The position numbers and the translations under genes were made by a program. The notes beneath the pieces were generated by a model that did not search any database, was not told where the DNA came from, and saw only the letters and a list, made by a program, of their open reading frames with translations. Below are positions 9,046 through 18,359 of a DNA stretch of 64,000 bases, in pieces. Source of the stretch: Streptococcus mitis SK579 (GTDB lineage: Bacteria > Bacillota > Bacilli > Lactobacillales > Streptococcaceae); contig NZ_AJJL01000076.1 of NCBI RefSeq assembly GCF_000257905.1, positions 1 to 64,000 on the forward strand. The letters run 5' to 3'. How positions within the stretch are numbered: position 1 is the stretch's first letter; every line of letters starts with the position of its first letter.

Positions 9046-10692
9046 ATGAAGCAGTTTTGGCTACATACGCTTCTGCGAACCTACAGTTTAGTTATGATCA
9101 TTATTATTGCGAGTTTTGCAATCTTACTCTCTTACGCTGACTGGGATTCACGGGAAAAGGAAGCTCAAAGAGTAGCCCAGCGTGTAACTACTCGAACCGT
9201 CGAAGAGGTAGAATATTATTATCGCGAGTCAGCTCAGCTAGCTCAAGATTTAGTAGCCAATCAAGACCGGATACAAGGGGTTTATAAGTACTTTAGCCTG
9301 TCAACTTCTGAGTATTTTTATTGGTTGTTGGAGCATCAAGCAGCTTCGTCAACTTCTATTTCTCTGTATGAAAATATTGATGATCTTTATGTCCAAAATG
9401 ACTATATAACGGGTGTTGCAATCGTCTTGCAGGACTTTAAAGAAGTTTATGTTTCGAGCAGAAATGAGAGAGGTGGTCATACGGTACTTGCGGAAGACTT
9501 TAAACCAGAGGTCAATAGTTTTGGAGTGCCTATTTTAGACCCAGCGACGGATCAATCGATAGGGGTTGTTTATATCTCCTTGGATCCAGAAATCTTATAC
9601 CATGCTGTGGACAATACCCGAGGTCATATCCCGATGGCTGTGACTGTGACATCGCCTTTTGATACGGAGATTTTTCATATTGGTGAGAGAGTCAATAGGG
9701 AGCATGAAAACTGGTTCGTTGGTGTGACCTCTCATGGCTATCAGGTTCAGGTGGCAGTTCCTAAAAACTTTGTTTTACAAGGAACGGTGACCAGCTCTGC
9801 TTTGATTGTGGGCTTGAGCCTTCTCTTTATTGTTATTCTTTATCTGACTTTGAGGCAGACCTTTGCTAATTACCAAAAGCAGGTAGTGGATTTGGTCGAT
9901 TCCATTCAAGCTATTGCTCAAGGGGAAGAAGGTCTTCGCATTGATACGCTTGAAAAGGATCAGGAATTGCTCCTAATTGCAGAGACTACAAATGATATGT
10001 TGGATCGATTGGAAAAGAATATTCATGATATTTACCAGTTAGAGCTTAGTCAAAAGGATGCTAATATGCGAGCCCTACAAGCTCAAATCAATCCTCATTT
10101 TATGTATAATACGCTGGAATTTTTACGTATGTACGCAGTCATGCAAAGTCAAGATGAGTTGGCAGATATCATTTATGAATTCAGTAGTCTCTTGCGTAAC
10201 AATATTTCTGACGAAAGAGAAACTCTTCTCAAACAGGAATTAGAATTTTGCCGTAAATACAGTTATCTCTGCATGGTTCGCTATCCCAAGTCCATTGCCT
10301 ATGGTTTCAAGATAGACCCAGAGCTAGAGAATATGAAGATTCCTAAGTTTACCTTGCAACCGCTGGTAGAAAACTATTTCGCGCATGGTGTTGACCACAG
10401 GCGGACAGATAATGTGATTAGCATTAAAGCTCTTAAACGAGATGGTTTTGTGGAAATTTTAGTGGTAGATAATGGTCGTGGTATGTCGTCTGAAAAGCTG
10501 ACAAATCTCCGAGAAAAATTAAGGCAGAGACATTTTGAACACCAAGCCAGCTATAGTGATCAAAAGCAGTCTATCGGGATTGTCAATGTCCATGAGCGTT
10601 TTGTGCTCTATTTTGGGGATCGCTATGCTATTACTATAGAGTCTGCAGAGCAAGCAGGTGTTCAGTATCGTATTACAATTCAAGATGAGTAG
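9046..10692 (+). CDS. Sensor histidine kinase of YesM type (TCS07)
   Basis: 548 residues from the ATG at 9046, chosen because it directly follows the yesL stop; in-frame ATGs at 9022 and 8965 would overlap yesL. Order: TM1 (about 10-33), extracellular sensor of about 220 residues, TM2 near 250-270, HAMP, His_kinase domain with the phospho-acceptor H351 in QINPHFMYNTLEF, and an HATPase domain with VDNGRGM. It senses an external signal and phosphorylates the next gene's product. The pneumococcal orthologue has been reported to control host-glycan utilisation. Confidence 0.88.
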   Translation: MKQFWLHTLLRTYSLVMIIIIASFAILLSYADWDSREKEAQRVAQRVTTRTVEEVEYYYRESAQLAQDLVANQDRIQGVYKYFSLSTSEYFYWLLEHQAASSTSISLYENIDDLYVQNDYITGVAIVLQDFKEVYVSSRNERGGHTVLAEDFKPEVNSFGVPILDPATDQSIGVVYISLDPEILYHAVDNTRGHIPMAVTVTSPFDTEIFHIGERVNREHENWFVGVTSHGYQVQVAVPKNFVLQGTVTSSALIVGLSLLFIVILYLTLRQTFANYQKQVVDLVDSIQAIAQGEEGLRIDTLEKDQELLLIAETTNDMLDRLEKNIHDIYQLELSQKDANMRALQAQINPHFMYNTLEFLRMYAVMQSQDELADIIYEFSSLLRNNISDERETLLKQELEFCRKYSYLCMVRYPKSIAYGFKIDPELENMKIPKFTLQPLVENYFAHGVDHRRTDNVISIKALKRDGFVEILVVDNGRGMSSEKLTNLREKLRQRHFEHQASYSDQKQSIGIVNVHERFVLYFGDRYAITIESAEQAGVQYRITIQDE

Positions 10693-10703
10693 AAAGGGAG
10701 AAA

Positions 10704-11990
10704 ATGTATAAAGTATTATTAGTAGATGATGAGTACATGGTGACAGAAGGTCTGAAACGTTTGATTCCCTTTGATAAGTGGGATATGGAGGTCGTCGCAA
10801 CAGCCAGTCATGCCGATGAAGCCCTAGAATATGTTCAGGAAAATCCTGTCGATGTGGTCATTTCCGATGTCAATATGCCCGACAAAACAGGACTTGACAT
10901 GATTCGGGAAATGAAAGAGATCTTACCAGATGCTGCCTATATCCTGCTCTCAGGTTATCAGGAGTTTGATTATGTAAAAAGAGCAATGAACCTTAGTGTG
11001 GTGGACTATTTGGTCAAGCCTGTTGATAAGGTAGAGTTGGGAAATCTGCTGGAGAAGATTGCAGGTCAGCTTGGCGAGAGAGGAAAGAAAAGTCAGACCC
11101 TCAGTCAAGATTTAGATGAGGCTGGATTTGTTAGTTATCTAGGAGGTAAGGAGAATTGGTGGATAGGCCTATCCAAGGAAAAACAAGGCTCTTTCACCAT
11201 TCCCTACTATGTATTGGGTCAAGACTGGCAGATTTTCATTTCTGATCAACCCCTAGATGGTTTAGTCGTTACTCCCTTTGAAGCCCCTTATCAAGAATAC
11301 TTTGAACGCTGGAAGCTGAATGCTGAGAAGGCCCTCTTTTACGGTTCTGTAAATTTAAAACAGTCTGAGAGTCTCTTTGCCTATTACGAACCGATTTATA
11401 GGGTTATCATTCAGGGGGATCTCAACCAAATCGTAGAAGAGTTAAACCTCTTGGAGAAGGTGGTTCTTGAAAATACACCCCGTGTTCCGATTACCAAACA
11501 GCTTTTTATCCAGTTTGTCATGGATGTTTTTCACTTGTTTGAACATCTAAGAGCTGATGATATGACGGATATCGTCAAAACCATTCATGCTATTCAATCC
11601 TTTGATGAATTGGTTCCTTATATTAAGGAAACTCTGACCCGCTTTTTTGGGCAATATCGCATGAATGAAAATGTGGTCAGTGTACTGGAAGTTATTGGGC
11701 GTGATTATCAGAAAGAACTTTCGCTCAAGGATATCAGTAAGGATCTTTTTATCAATCCTGTCTATCTAGGTCAGTTGATTAAGCGAGAAACCAATTCGAC
11801 CTTCGCAGAATTACTAAACAAACAACGCATTAAGGCTGCCCAGCAGCTCTTGCTTTCGACTAGTGACAGTATTGAAGATATTTGCTATGCTGTTGGTTAC
11901 AGTAACGTTGGATATTTCTATAAAGTGTTCCGAAAATTGTGCGGAAAATCGCCAAAAGCCTACCGAAAACAGGTAGAAACTATACTATAA
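10704..11990 (+). CDS. YesN-type response regulator with AraC domain (TCS07)
   Basis: 428 residues. The receiver domain has the acidic pair D8-D9, phosphorylation site D55 in VVISDVNMPD and K105 in YLVKPVDK. A middle region of about 190 residues has no domain I recognise. The C-terminus (about 325-425) holds two AraC-type helix-turn-helix motifs (LSLKDISKDLFINPVYLGQLIKR and DSIEDICYAVGYSNVGYFYKVFRK). It acts with the upstream kinase, eleven bases away. In S. pneumoniae the orthologous system is reported to regulate host-glycan metabolism genes. Confidence 0.9.
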   Translation: MYKVLLVDDEYMVTEGLKRLIPFDKWDMEVVATASHADEALEYVQENPVDVVISDVNMPDKTGLDMIREMKEILPDAAYILLSGYQEFDYVKRAMNLSVVDYLVKPVDKVELGNLLEKIAGQLGERGKKSQTLSQDLDEAGFVSYLGGKENWWIGLSKEKQGSFTIPYYVLGQDWQIFISDQPLDGLVVTPFEAPYQEYFERWKLNAEKALFYGSVNLKQSESLFAYYEPIYRVIIQGDLNQIVEELNLLEKVVLENTPRVPITKQLFIQFVMDVFHLFEHLRADDMTDIVKTIHAIQSFDELVPYIKETLTRFFGQYRMNENVVSVLEVIGRDYQKELSLKDISKDLFINPVYLGQLIKRETNSTFAELLNKQRIKAAQQLLLSTSDSIEDICYAVGYSNVGYFYKVFRKLCGKSPKAYRKQVETIL

Positions 11991-11993
11991 AAT

Positions 11994-12022
11994 TTGTATT
12001 CCTTTACAAAAGGTGCTATAAT
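11994..12022 (+). promoter_or_regulatory. Promoter of small membrane protein gene
   Basis: TTGTAT, 17-bp spacer, TATAAT (12017-12022) with an extended TGC. It starts four bases after the response regulator stop, so the TTG at 11994 is a -35 box rather than a start codon. Confidence 0.7.
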
Positions 12023-12050
12023 ATCAATAATAATATCAGGAGGTTCTATC

Positions 12051-12584
12051 ATGAAAAAGAAACCGATTTATCTATGGGTCTTGCTAATCTTGTCTGCTCT
12101 TATTTCAGCTATGTCTCTGTTTGGAATGTTGAGTCCCTTGCCTAGTAAAGAAGCCCTTCGTGCCGCTCAGAAACAAGTTGCAGGGGTCAGTGCTCAGCAA
12201 TTAGAAGACAACATCAATTACACCTATAGAGTAGCAGAATCAACTCATTCTATTTTTAATATGGCCTTGATTGTGCTATCTGCTATTTTAGTGGTAGTAG
12301 CGATTGTATTCCTTATTCGTAAGAATTTGCAATATGCAAACTATACTTACGTTGGCTATGTTTTGTTAGCTATTATTGGTTCGATTTATGGCTATGTGAC
12401 TTTACAAGACGCTGTGCAGTTAGTTCACGATGAGACCATGCGTTTAGGAATAAGTGTTATTTCACAAGCCGTTAGCATTTTCTATATCGTCATCAATGTT
12501 CTTTTCCTAGCCCTTGTTTTCTATAAGATGTGGCGTCAACAGAAAGCCTTGGCAGAAGAAGAGGAAACAGAAGAAGTTGCTTAA
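12051..12584 (+). CDS. Hypothetical membrane protein, four helices
   Basis: 177 residues. I chose the ATG at 12051 because CAGGAGGTTCTATC precedes it. The protein has a signal-anchor-like first helix, an outside loop with AALRAAQKQVAGVSAQQLEDN, three further helices and an acidic tail ending EEEETEEVA. I do not recognise the family beyond pneumococcal orthologues of unknown function. It has its own promoter and terminator, so it is separate from the TCS07 operon. Confidence 0.75.
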   Translation: MKKKPIYLWVLLILSALISAMSLFGMLSPLPSKEALRAAQKQVAGVSAQQLEDNINYTYRVAESTHSIFNMALIVLSAILVVVAIVFLIRKNLQYANYTYVGYVLLAIIGSIYGYVTLQDAVQLVHDETMRLGISVISQAVSIFYIVINVLFLALVFYKMWRQQKALAEEEETEEVA

Positions 12585-12593
12585 GTATTGACA

Positions 12594-12632
12594 AAAAATA
12601 ACTATCAAGTTACAATCTTGGTAGTTATTTTT
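12594..12632 (+). terminator. Strong terminator before nrdI
   Basis: A 16-bp stem (12594-12609 with 12617-12632, one G-T pair) around a 7-nt loop. It is symmetrical with A and T runs. TTGACA and TACAAT (16-bp spacing) within it may also form an nrdI promoter. Confidence 0.85.
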
Positions 12633-12661
12633 CGATTATAGATAAAATTATGGAGGTAAAT

Positions 12662-13132
12662 ATGAAGATAATTTCTTTAGTCTATATCAGTCTGAGCGGC
12701 AATACTGAGAGTTTTGTGACGCGCTTGAAAGATTATCTCTTGTCCCAGCACGAGGGAATAGAGGTTCAAAAGATTCATATCAAGGATTTGGTCAAGGAAG
12801 GTCACGATTTCTATGAAATGGACCACCCTTACGTCGCCTTTCTACCGACCTACCTTGAAGGTGGGAATGGCGTTGATAACGGAGATGTCGAGATTTTGAC
12901 AACACCAGTGGGGGATTTTATCGCCTATGGTGATAATGCTAGTAAGTGTTTTGGCGTAGTTGGTTCAGGAAATCGTAACTTTAATAACCAATACTGCCTG
13001 ACAGCCAAGCAATACAGTCAACGTTTTGGTTTCCCTGTATTGGCTGACTTTGAAATGCGAGGTATGCTGGGAGATATCAAACGTGTCGCAGCGATTATCG
13101 CAGATTTGTATGAGTTGGAAAAGGAAAATTAA
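12662..13132 (+). CDS. nrdI: NrdI flavodoxin-like protein
   Basis: 156 residues, starting at the ATG after GGAGGTAAAT (the ATG at 12650 includes that ribosome site and is rejected). It has NrdI hallmarks: FMN-binding SLSGNTESFVTRL, FLPTYLEGG and the loop GVVGSGNRNFNNQYCLTAKQ. NrdI supplies the oxidant for assembly of the Mn(III)2-tyrosyl radical in class Ib ribonucleotide reductase NrdF. The partner genes nrdEF are not in this window. Confidence 0.9.
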   Translation: MKIISLVYISLSGNTESFVTRLKDYLLSQHEGIEVQKIHIKDLVKEGHDFYEMDHPYVAFLPTYLEGGNGVDNGDVEILTTPVGDFIAYGDNASKCFGVVGSGNRNFNNQYCLTAKQYSQRFGFPVLADFEMRGMLGDIKRVAAIIADLYELEKEN

Positions 13133-13179
13133 AGTCAATATAAGAGGCGGTTGGGATTTGCTAACTGCTTTTAAAATGT

Positions 13180-13207
13180 AAAAAAAGCACACTCTTAAGT
13201 GCGCTTT
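13180..13207 (-). terminator. Terminator of Nramp-family gene
   Basis: AAAGCACACT/AGTGCGCTTT stem (one mismatch). Seven T residues follow on the minus strand. Confidence 0.8.
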
Positions 13208-13212
13208 GTCGA

Positions 13213-14475
13213 TTATCCTGCTTTTCCGATTGCGAGTGCATAGATAAAGAAGATGGCGAAACCAAAGAGGAAAATCAATCCTGCAATAGCAAGATGTTTG
13301 AGCCAAGAAGGAAGATGTTTGTTTTCACGCGTTACCAAGGCGTAGTTTAAAAGAGCGAAGAATGGTGTTGTCAGGAAAGAACCAATCATAGCAAAGCGGA
13401 GCATGGTTGAAACCTGACCAGCGAAGAACTTGATAATGATGATACCGATAATAGCAGTGATGGTCATCCAGATGTTCAAAGATTTACGATTGTCTTCTTT
13501 TTGACTGATTAGCAGTCGGAGAGATTCCTGATTAACGCGAGAATAGCCGTCAATAACAGTAATAACTGTTCCAAAGATACACAGGAAGGCAATAAAGGTA
13601 ATCAAGTAACGGGACCATTCGCCAAGAACAGAGGCATACATGCCCACGAATTGAGAGATGTATTTGGCTGAAGCAGCTTCAACTGCTTGCCCTGTAGGAT
13701 ATTGAATCAGTGCTCCCAGTGCTACAAAGAACACAGCTAGGATGGCTGTTCCAATGTAACCAACGTTAAAGTCAAATAGAGCGTCCTCTGTGTTAAAGTT
13801 GACGGTCTTTTTCTTTTCAGCAGACCAAAGTGAATTGATAGCTGAAATTTCAATAGGAGCTGGCATCCATCCTAAGAGGGAAACGATGAAGGGTAGAGCT
13901 GCCATTTGCCAAGGTGTTTTCTCGACAAAATTAGAACTGTATTCTGGATGTTTGACCGTCGCGATGATAACTGCAAGAACAGTTGCAATGGTCAAAGCTG
14001 ACATGATCCATTTTGCCATGCCGTCTAAGAGTTTGTAGCCTCCAAAGAGTAACATAGCCCAAATGATGGCAACGAGAATGAGAGACCACTGAGTAATGCT
14101 AAGACCGATCATTGGGAAGGCGCTGGCGATGATAGCTGAGCACAGAATGGCGACACCAGCTGTGTTGACCATAGCCGAAAAGACATTTAGGATAAAGAAA
14201 ATCCAGAGATAGAGTTTTCCTTTTTCGGCATAGCCTTCAACTAAAGTCTTTCCAGTATCAGCTGTGTATTCAGCACCAAAACGGAAAAATGGATATTTAA
14301 AGACATTGGCTAGGATGACCAAGAGAAGTAGCGACCACCCATAAGAACCACCAGCTTGAGTGGAAGATACAATGTGAGAACCTCCAACAGCGGCAGAAGC
14401 CATTAGGATTCCAGGTCCCATTGCTTTTAGTTTACTTGTCCAGGTTGATTGATTTAACGAAATAGCTTGCGACAT
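13213..14475 (-). CDS. Nramp-family transporter with altered metal-site motifs
   Basis: 420 residues, about 11 membrane helices, aligning with the Nramp/MntH fold from GPGILMASAAVGGSHIVSST onward. Canonical Nramp proteins carry DPGN in helix 1 and MPHN in helix 6. Here the matching segments read GGSH and MPAP, so the Asp, Asn and His of those motifs are absent. The protein is therefore probably not a standard Mn2+/Fe2+ importer; Mg2+-like NRMT or non-metal substrates are possible. It has its own promoter and terminator. Confidence 0.75.
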   Translation of the reverse strand: MSQAISLNQSTWTSKLKAMGPGILMASAAVGGSHIVSSTQAGGSYGWSLLLLVILANVFKYPFFRFGAEYTADTGKTLVEGYAEKGKLYLWIFFILNVFSAMVNTAGVAILCSAIIASAFPMIGLSITQWSLILVAIIWAMLLFGGYKLLDGMAKWIMSALTIATVLAVIIATVKHPEYSSNFVEKTPWQMAALPFIVSLLGWMPAPIEISAINSLWSAEKKKTVNFNTEDALFDFNVGYIGTAILAVFFVALGALIQYPTGQAVEAASAKYISQFVGMYASVLGEWSRYLITFIAFLCIFGTVITVIDGYSRVNQESLRLLISQKEDNRKSLNIWMTITAIIGIIIIKFFAGQVSTMLRFAMIGSFLTTPFFALLNYALVTRENKHLPSWLKHLAIAGLIFLFGFAIFFIYALAIGKAG

Positions 14476-14525
14476 GATAAATACCTCTTTTTGAATTTTC
14501 AGAATAATCTGGATATGTAATCTAT

Positions 14526-14554
14526 ATTCTACAAAAAACTTTGGGAAAATGCAA
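14526..14554 (-). promoter_or_regulatory. Promoter of Nramp-family gene
   Basis: On the minus strand: TTGCAT, 17-bp spacer, TAGAAT, 50 bp upstream of the ATG. Confidence 0.6.
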
Positions 14555-14644
14555 GAATATTTTGAAAAAAGATAGAAAATTACAGAAAATTTATAAAGAA
14601 GATCTGAAAATAACTGCTATGATAGTAAGGTGCAGAAGGATAAA

Positions 14645-14671
14645 GAAAAACCGAGAAGTTTCTTTCTCGGA
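14645..14671 (-). terminator. Terminator of first LytTR/DUF3021 operon
   Basis: CCGAGAA/TTCTCGG stem (14651-14657, 14664-14670) with five T residues following on the minus strand. Confidence 0.8.
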
Positions 14672-14690
14672 TTTGCTTATTATGAGATTC

Positions 14691-15149
14691 CTATTTTCTA
14701 TGCTCCAAGAGTTGATTGATATGGTCTACTTTTTGTGATGCTCTTTTATAGGAAATAGTCCAAATGACGAGGTAGACAATCGCAAACTCGATAATGAGCT
14801 GGAGGTAGAAAATCCAGTGGAAGGGGAACCAACCTGCTAGGGTTGCTAATGGGATAAAACCTACTAGCATGAGGAAGAAATGGGTCAGAGTTGCACGGAG
14901 CAAGCTCCAGTCACGGCTGAATAATCGCTTGCCAAAGTTGAAGAGAATACCGATAGCTGCCCAGATAAGAGTGCAGTAGAGCAAGATTAGGGCACCGTGA
15001 ACTTGATGTTGAGTCATTACTTGACCGACGAGAGATTCAGGGCTAAGTGGAGCGTAGGTATTTGGTGCATAAATGAGTGAAAAGATGATAGAGAGGATGA
15101 GACCGATGAGGACACCAGTAGCTGCGTCGTGGAAGATTTGTTTTTTCAT
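14691..15149 (-). CDS. DUF3021 membrane protein, LytTR-system partner
   Basis: 152 residues, four hydrophobic helices and a basic cytoplasmic C-terminus, matching DUF3021. Its start overlaps the stop of the LytTR gene by 4 nt (ATGA-type), so the two are made together. Such pairs are known as LytTR regulatory systems (S. mutans HdrRM, BrsRM), in which the membrane protein inhibits the DNA-binding partner until a signal arrives. The specific signal here is unknown. A second pair of the same type lies at 63110-63994. Confidence 0.8.
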   Translation of the reverse strand: MKKQIFHDAATGVLIGLILSIIFSLIYAPNTYAPLSPESLVGQVMTQHQVHGALILLYCTLIWAAIGILFNFGKRLFSRDWSLLRATLTHFFLMLVGFIPLATLAGWFPFHWIFYLQLIIEFAIVYLVIWTISYKRASQKVDHINQLLEHRK

Positions 15150-15586
15150 AGTTCTAATTTCTCCTTGATGGTTTTTAGATAACGGCGTGAAGAGTAGGTG
15201 AAGCTTTCGTTTTTCAAGAAAATTTCTACTAGGCCGTTGGGGGTGAGCTTGAGATGAGAGATGGAATCGATATTGATGATTTCTGATTGGGAAATTTGGA
15301 TAAAATTGGTTGGCAGAATTTCAAGGACCTGATAGAGTCGCAAATCAATGCTGTAGGTCTGACTCGCGGTTTCTGCTAGAACCTTCCGATTCTCGATATA
15401 GAAGCGTTGAATCTTGCCAATCTCAACGAGATAGACCTGATTATCGATTTTCCCTTTGATTTTTTCTGTTAGATCCAGATTTTCTGCGAACTCGATGACT
15501 TTCTGGACTTTATCTGTCGGCTGAGGTGCTTGAACAATCAGCTTTTCCTCTTCGTAAACTTCACTAATCTGTAGTTCTACTTTCAT
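15146..15586 (-). CDS. LytTR DNA-binding regulator
   Basis: 146 residues from the ATG after AAGGAGAGAAATTT (a longer frame to 15649 lacks a ribosome site). The first ~45 residues are unclassified; the rest is a LytTR domain with VYLVEIGKIQRFYIENRKVLAE and the conserved NFIQISQSEIINIDSI. No receiver domain is present, as in the LytTR regulatory systems where a membrane partner replaces the kinase. The likely operator is the CCACATA direct repeat at 15681-15708, so autoregulation is expected. Confidence 0.85.
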   Translation of the reverse strand: MKVELQISEVYEEEKLIVQAPQPTDKVQKVIEFAENLDLTEKIKGKIDNQVYLVEIGKIQRFYIENRKVLAETASQTYSIDLRLYQVLEILPTNFIQISQSEIINIDSISHLKLTPNGLVEIFLKNESFTYSSRRYLKTIKEKLEL

Positions 15587-15640
15587 AAATTTCTCTCCTT
15601 GTTTTTCATACAAAATTGTGATCACTTCTTGTACATCTTT

Positions 15641-15708
15641 ATTAAACACTATTTTTCAGCCCCTTGCAAGGGACTTTGTCTATGTGGAGGGATTTGTATC
15701 CTATGTGG
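15641..15708 (-). promoter_or_regulatory. LytTR operator and promoter of first LytTR system
   Basis: On the minus strand, CCACATA occurs at 15708-15702 and 15687-15681 (21-bp period). It is followed by -35 TTGCAA (within 15665-15670), 17 bp, and -10 TTTAAT (15646-15641). The -10 box starts exactly 35 bp after the proximal repeat, the same spacing as in the second LytTR system. A perfect palindrome, CCCTTGCAAGGG (15661-15672), covers the -35 box. Confidence 0.65.
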
Positions 15709-15738
15709 TGGAGCTTTTCTGTCCTATCTGAAATATGG

Positions 15739-15744
15739 TATAAT
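15739..15744 (+). promoter_or_regulatory. mutL promoter (extended -10)
   Basis: TGGTATAAT with hexamer at 15739-15744. A weak -35, TTTCTG, lies 17 bp upstream. Confidence 0.7.
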
Positions 15745-15791
15745 AGCACTAATCAATTTCTAGGAAAACAGATACAGAAAGGGGCTGAAAG

Positions 15792-17741
15792 ATGTCTCAT
15801 ATTATTGAATTACCAGAGGTGTTGGCAAACCAAATCGCGGCTGGAGAGGTTATTGAACGTCCTGCCAGTGTGGTCAAAGAGTTGGTAGAAAATGCTATTG
15901 ATGCGGGATCTAGCCAGATTATCGTTGAGATTGAGGAAGCAGGTCTTAAGAAGATTCAAATCACAGATAATGGTCATGGAATTGCCCACGATGAGGTGGA
16001 ATTGGCCCTGCGTCGTCATGCGACCAGTAAGATAAAAAATCAGGCAGATCTCTTTCGGATTCGGACGCTTGGTTTTCGAGGTGAAGCCCTGCCTTCTATA
16101 GCGTCTGTTAGTGTTTTGACTCTGTTGACTGCGGTGGATGGCGCAAGTCACGGGACCAAGCTAGTCGCGCGTGGGGGTGAAGTTGAGGAAGTCATCCCAG
16201 CGACTAGTCCTGTGGGAACCAAGGTTTGTGTGGAGGATCTCTTTTTCAACACGCCTGCCCGCCTCAAGTATATGAAGAGCCAGCAAGCGGAGCTGTCTCA
16301 TATTATTGATATTGTCAACCGTCTGGGCTTGGCCCATCCTGAGATTTCTTTCAGCTTGATTAGTGATGGCAAGGAAATGACGCGGACAGCTGGGACTGGT
16401 CAACTGCGTCAAGCTATTGCAGGGATTTACGGTTTGGCGAGTGCCAAGAAGATGATTGAAATTGAGAATTCTGACCTTGATTTCGAAATTACAGGCTTTG
16501 TGTCCTTGCCTGAGTTAACTCGAGCCAACCGTAACTATATCAGTCTCTTCATCAATGGCCGTTATATCAAGAACTTTTTACTCAATCGTGCTATTCTTGA
16601 TGGCTATGGTAGTAAGCTCATGGTAGGCCGTTTTCCACTGGCTGTCATTCACATTCATATCGACCCCTATCTAGCGGATGTCAATGTGCACCCAACCAAG
16701 CAAGAGGTGCGGATTTCCAAGGAAAAAGAACTGATGACCCTGGTTTCAGAAGCTATTGCCAATAGTCTCAAGGAACAAACCTTGATTCCAGATGCCTTGG
16801 AAAATCTTGCCAAATCGACCGTGCGCAATCGTGAGAAGGTGGAGCAAACTATTCTCCCACTCAAAGAAAATACGCTCTACTATGAGAATACTGAGCCGAC
16901 AAGACCTAGTCAAGCCGAGGTGGCTGATTATCAGGTTGAATTGACCGATGAAGGACAGGATTTGACTTTATTTGCTAAAGAAACCTTGGACCAGTTGACC
17001 AAGCCAGCAAAACTGCATTTTGCAGAGAGAAAGCCTGCTAATTATGACCAACTAGACCATCCAGAGCTAGATTTAGCCAGTCTGGATAAGGCCTATGACA
17101 AGCTGGAGCGAGAAGAATCTTCAAGCTTCCCAGAGTTGGAATTTTTCGGGCAAATGCACGGGACTTATCTCTTTGCCCAAGGGCGAGATGGGCTCTATAT
17201 CATAGACCAGCACGCGGCGCAGGAACGGGTTAAGTACGAGGAGTACCGTGAAAGCATTGGCAATGTTGACCAGAGCCAGCAGCAACTCCTAGTGCCCTAT
17301 ATCTTTGAATTTCCAGCGGATGATGCCCTCCGTCTCAAGGAAAGAATGTCGCTTTTGGAGGAAGTGGGCGTCTTTCTAGCAGAGTACGGAGAAAATCAAT
17401 TTATCTTACGTGAACATCCTATTTGGATGGCAGAAGAAGAGATTGAATCAGGCATCTATGAAATGTGTGACATGCTCCTTTTGACCAAGGAAGTTTCTAT
17501 CAAGAAGTACCGGGCAGAGCTGGCTATCATGATGTCTTGCAAGAGATCTATCAAGGCCAACCATCGTATTGATGACCATTCGGCCAGACAGCTCCTTTAT
17601 CAACTTTCTCAATGTGACAATCCCTATAACTGTCCCCACGGACGTCCTGTTTTGGTGCATTTTACTAAGTCGGATATGGAAAAGATGTTCCGACGCATTC
17701 AGGAAAATCACACTAGTCTCCGTGAGTTGGGGAAATATTAA
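15792..17741 (+). CDS. mutL: DNA mismatch repair protein MutL (HexB)
   Basis: 649 residues. The GHKL ATPase has ENAIDAG (33-39), TDNGHGI (about 58-64) and [15 protein letters not shown] (from 92). A variable linker spans about 330-445. The C-terminal domain has the endonuclease motif [12 protein letters not shown] starting at D472 (DQHAx2Ex4E) and CPHGRP at 614, so it is a nicking-type MutL as in organisms lacking MutH. It links MutS (HexA) recognition to strand removal in the pneumococcal Hex system. GAAAGGGGCTGAAAG gives the ribosome site. Confidence 0.96.
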   Translation: MSHIIELPEVLANQIAAGEVIERPASVVKELVENAIDAGSSQIIVEIEEAGLKKIQITDNGHGIAHDEVELALRRHATSKIKNQADLFRIRTLGFRGEALPSIASVSVLTLLTAVDGASHGTKLVARGGEVEEVIPATSPVGTKVCVEDLFFNTPARLKYMKSQQAELSHIIDIVNRLGLAHPEISFSLISDGKEMTRTAGTGQLRQAIAGIYGLASAKKMIEIENSDLDFEITGFVSLPELTRANRNYISLFINGRYIKNFLLNRAILDGYGSKLMVGRFPLAVIHIHIDPYLADVNVHPTKQEVRISKEKELMTLVSEAIANSLKEQTLIPDALENLAKSTVRNREKVEQTILPLKENTLYYENTEPTRPSQAEVADYQVELTDEGQDLTLFAKETLDQLTKPAKLHFAERKPANYDQLDHPELDLASLDKAYDKLEREESSSFPELEFFGQMHGTYLFAQGRDGLYIIDQHAAQERVKYEEYRESIGNVDQSQQQLLVPYIFEFPADDALRLKERMSLLEEVGVFLAEYGENQFILREHPIWMAEEEIESGIYEMCDMLLLTKEVSIKKYRAELAIMMSCKRSIKANHRIDDHSARQLLYQLSQCDNPYNCPHGRPVLVHFTKSDMEKMFRRIQENHTSLRELGKY

Positions 17742-17756
17742 ACTAAAAGGAAAACT

Positions 17757-18350
17757 ATGTACGAATATTTAAAAGGAATCATTGCCAAAATTACTGCTAA
17801 ATACATTGTTCTTGAAGTCAATGGTATCGGCTATATTTTGCATGTGGCCAATCCTTATGCCTATTCAGGTCAGGTTAACCAAGAAGCTAAAATTTATGTT
17901 CATCAGGTAGTACGTGAGGATGCCCATCTGCTTTATGGATTTCGCTCAGAAGATGAGAAAAAGCTCTTTCTCAGTCTGATTTCGGTATCTGGGATTGGTC
18001 CTGTATCAGCTCTTGCTATTATCGCTGCCGATGACAATGCTGGCTTGGTTCAAGCCATCGAAACCAAGAATATCACCTATTTGACCAAATTTCCTAAAAT
18101 TGGCAAGAAAACAGCCCAGCAGATGGTGCTAGACTTGGAAGGCAAGGTAGTAGTTGCAGGAGATGACCTTCCTGCCAAGGTCGCAGTGCAAGCTAGCGCT
18201 GAAAACCAAGAATTGGAAGAAGCTATGGAGGCCATGTTGGCTCTGGGCTACAAGGCGACCGAGCTCAAGAAAATCAAGAAATTCTTTGAAGGAACGACAG
18301 ATACAGCTGAGAACTATATCAAGTCGGCCCTTAAAATGTTGGTCAAATAG
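17757..18350 (+). CDS. ruvA: Holliday junction helicase subunit RuvA
   Basis: 197 residues in the family's usual size. It has an N-terminal OB fold ([26 protein letters not shown]), tandem helix-hairpin-helix motifs ([11 protein letters not shown] and [16 protein letters not shown]) and a C-terminal domain that contacts RuvB ([13 protein letters not shown]). The RuvA tetramer holds the four-way junction and guides RuvB branch migration. ruvB is not adjacent, as is usual in streptococci. It follows mutL by 15 bp, in one repair operon. Confidence 0.96.
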   Translation: MYEYLKGIIAKITAKYIVLEVNGIGYILHVANPYAYSGQVNQEAKIYVHQVVREDAHLLYGFRSEDEKKLFLSLISVSGIGPVSALAIIAADDNAGLVQAIETKNITYLTKFPKIGKKTAQQMVLDLEGKVVVAGDDLPAKVAVQASAENQELEEAMEAMLALGYKATELKKIKKFFEGTTDTAENYIKSALKMLVK

Positions 18351-18359
18351 GAGCAGAGC

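Noticed and set aside
14541-14738. 65-codon plus-strand ORF between the Nramp and DUF3021 genes
   Set aside because: It crosses a promoter and a terminator and lacks a ribosome site.
15664-15888. 74-codon plus-strand ORF across the mutL promoter
   Set aside because: It includes the LytTR operator, the mutL promoter and the start of mutL in another frame.
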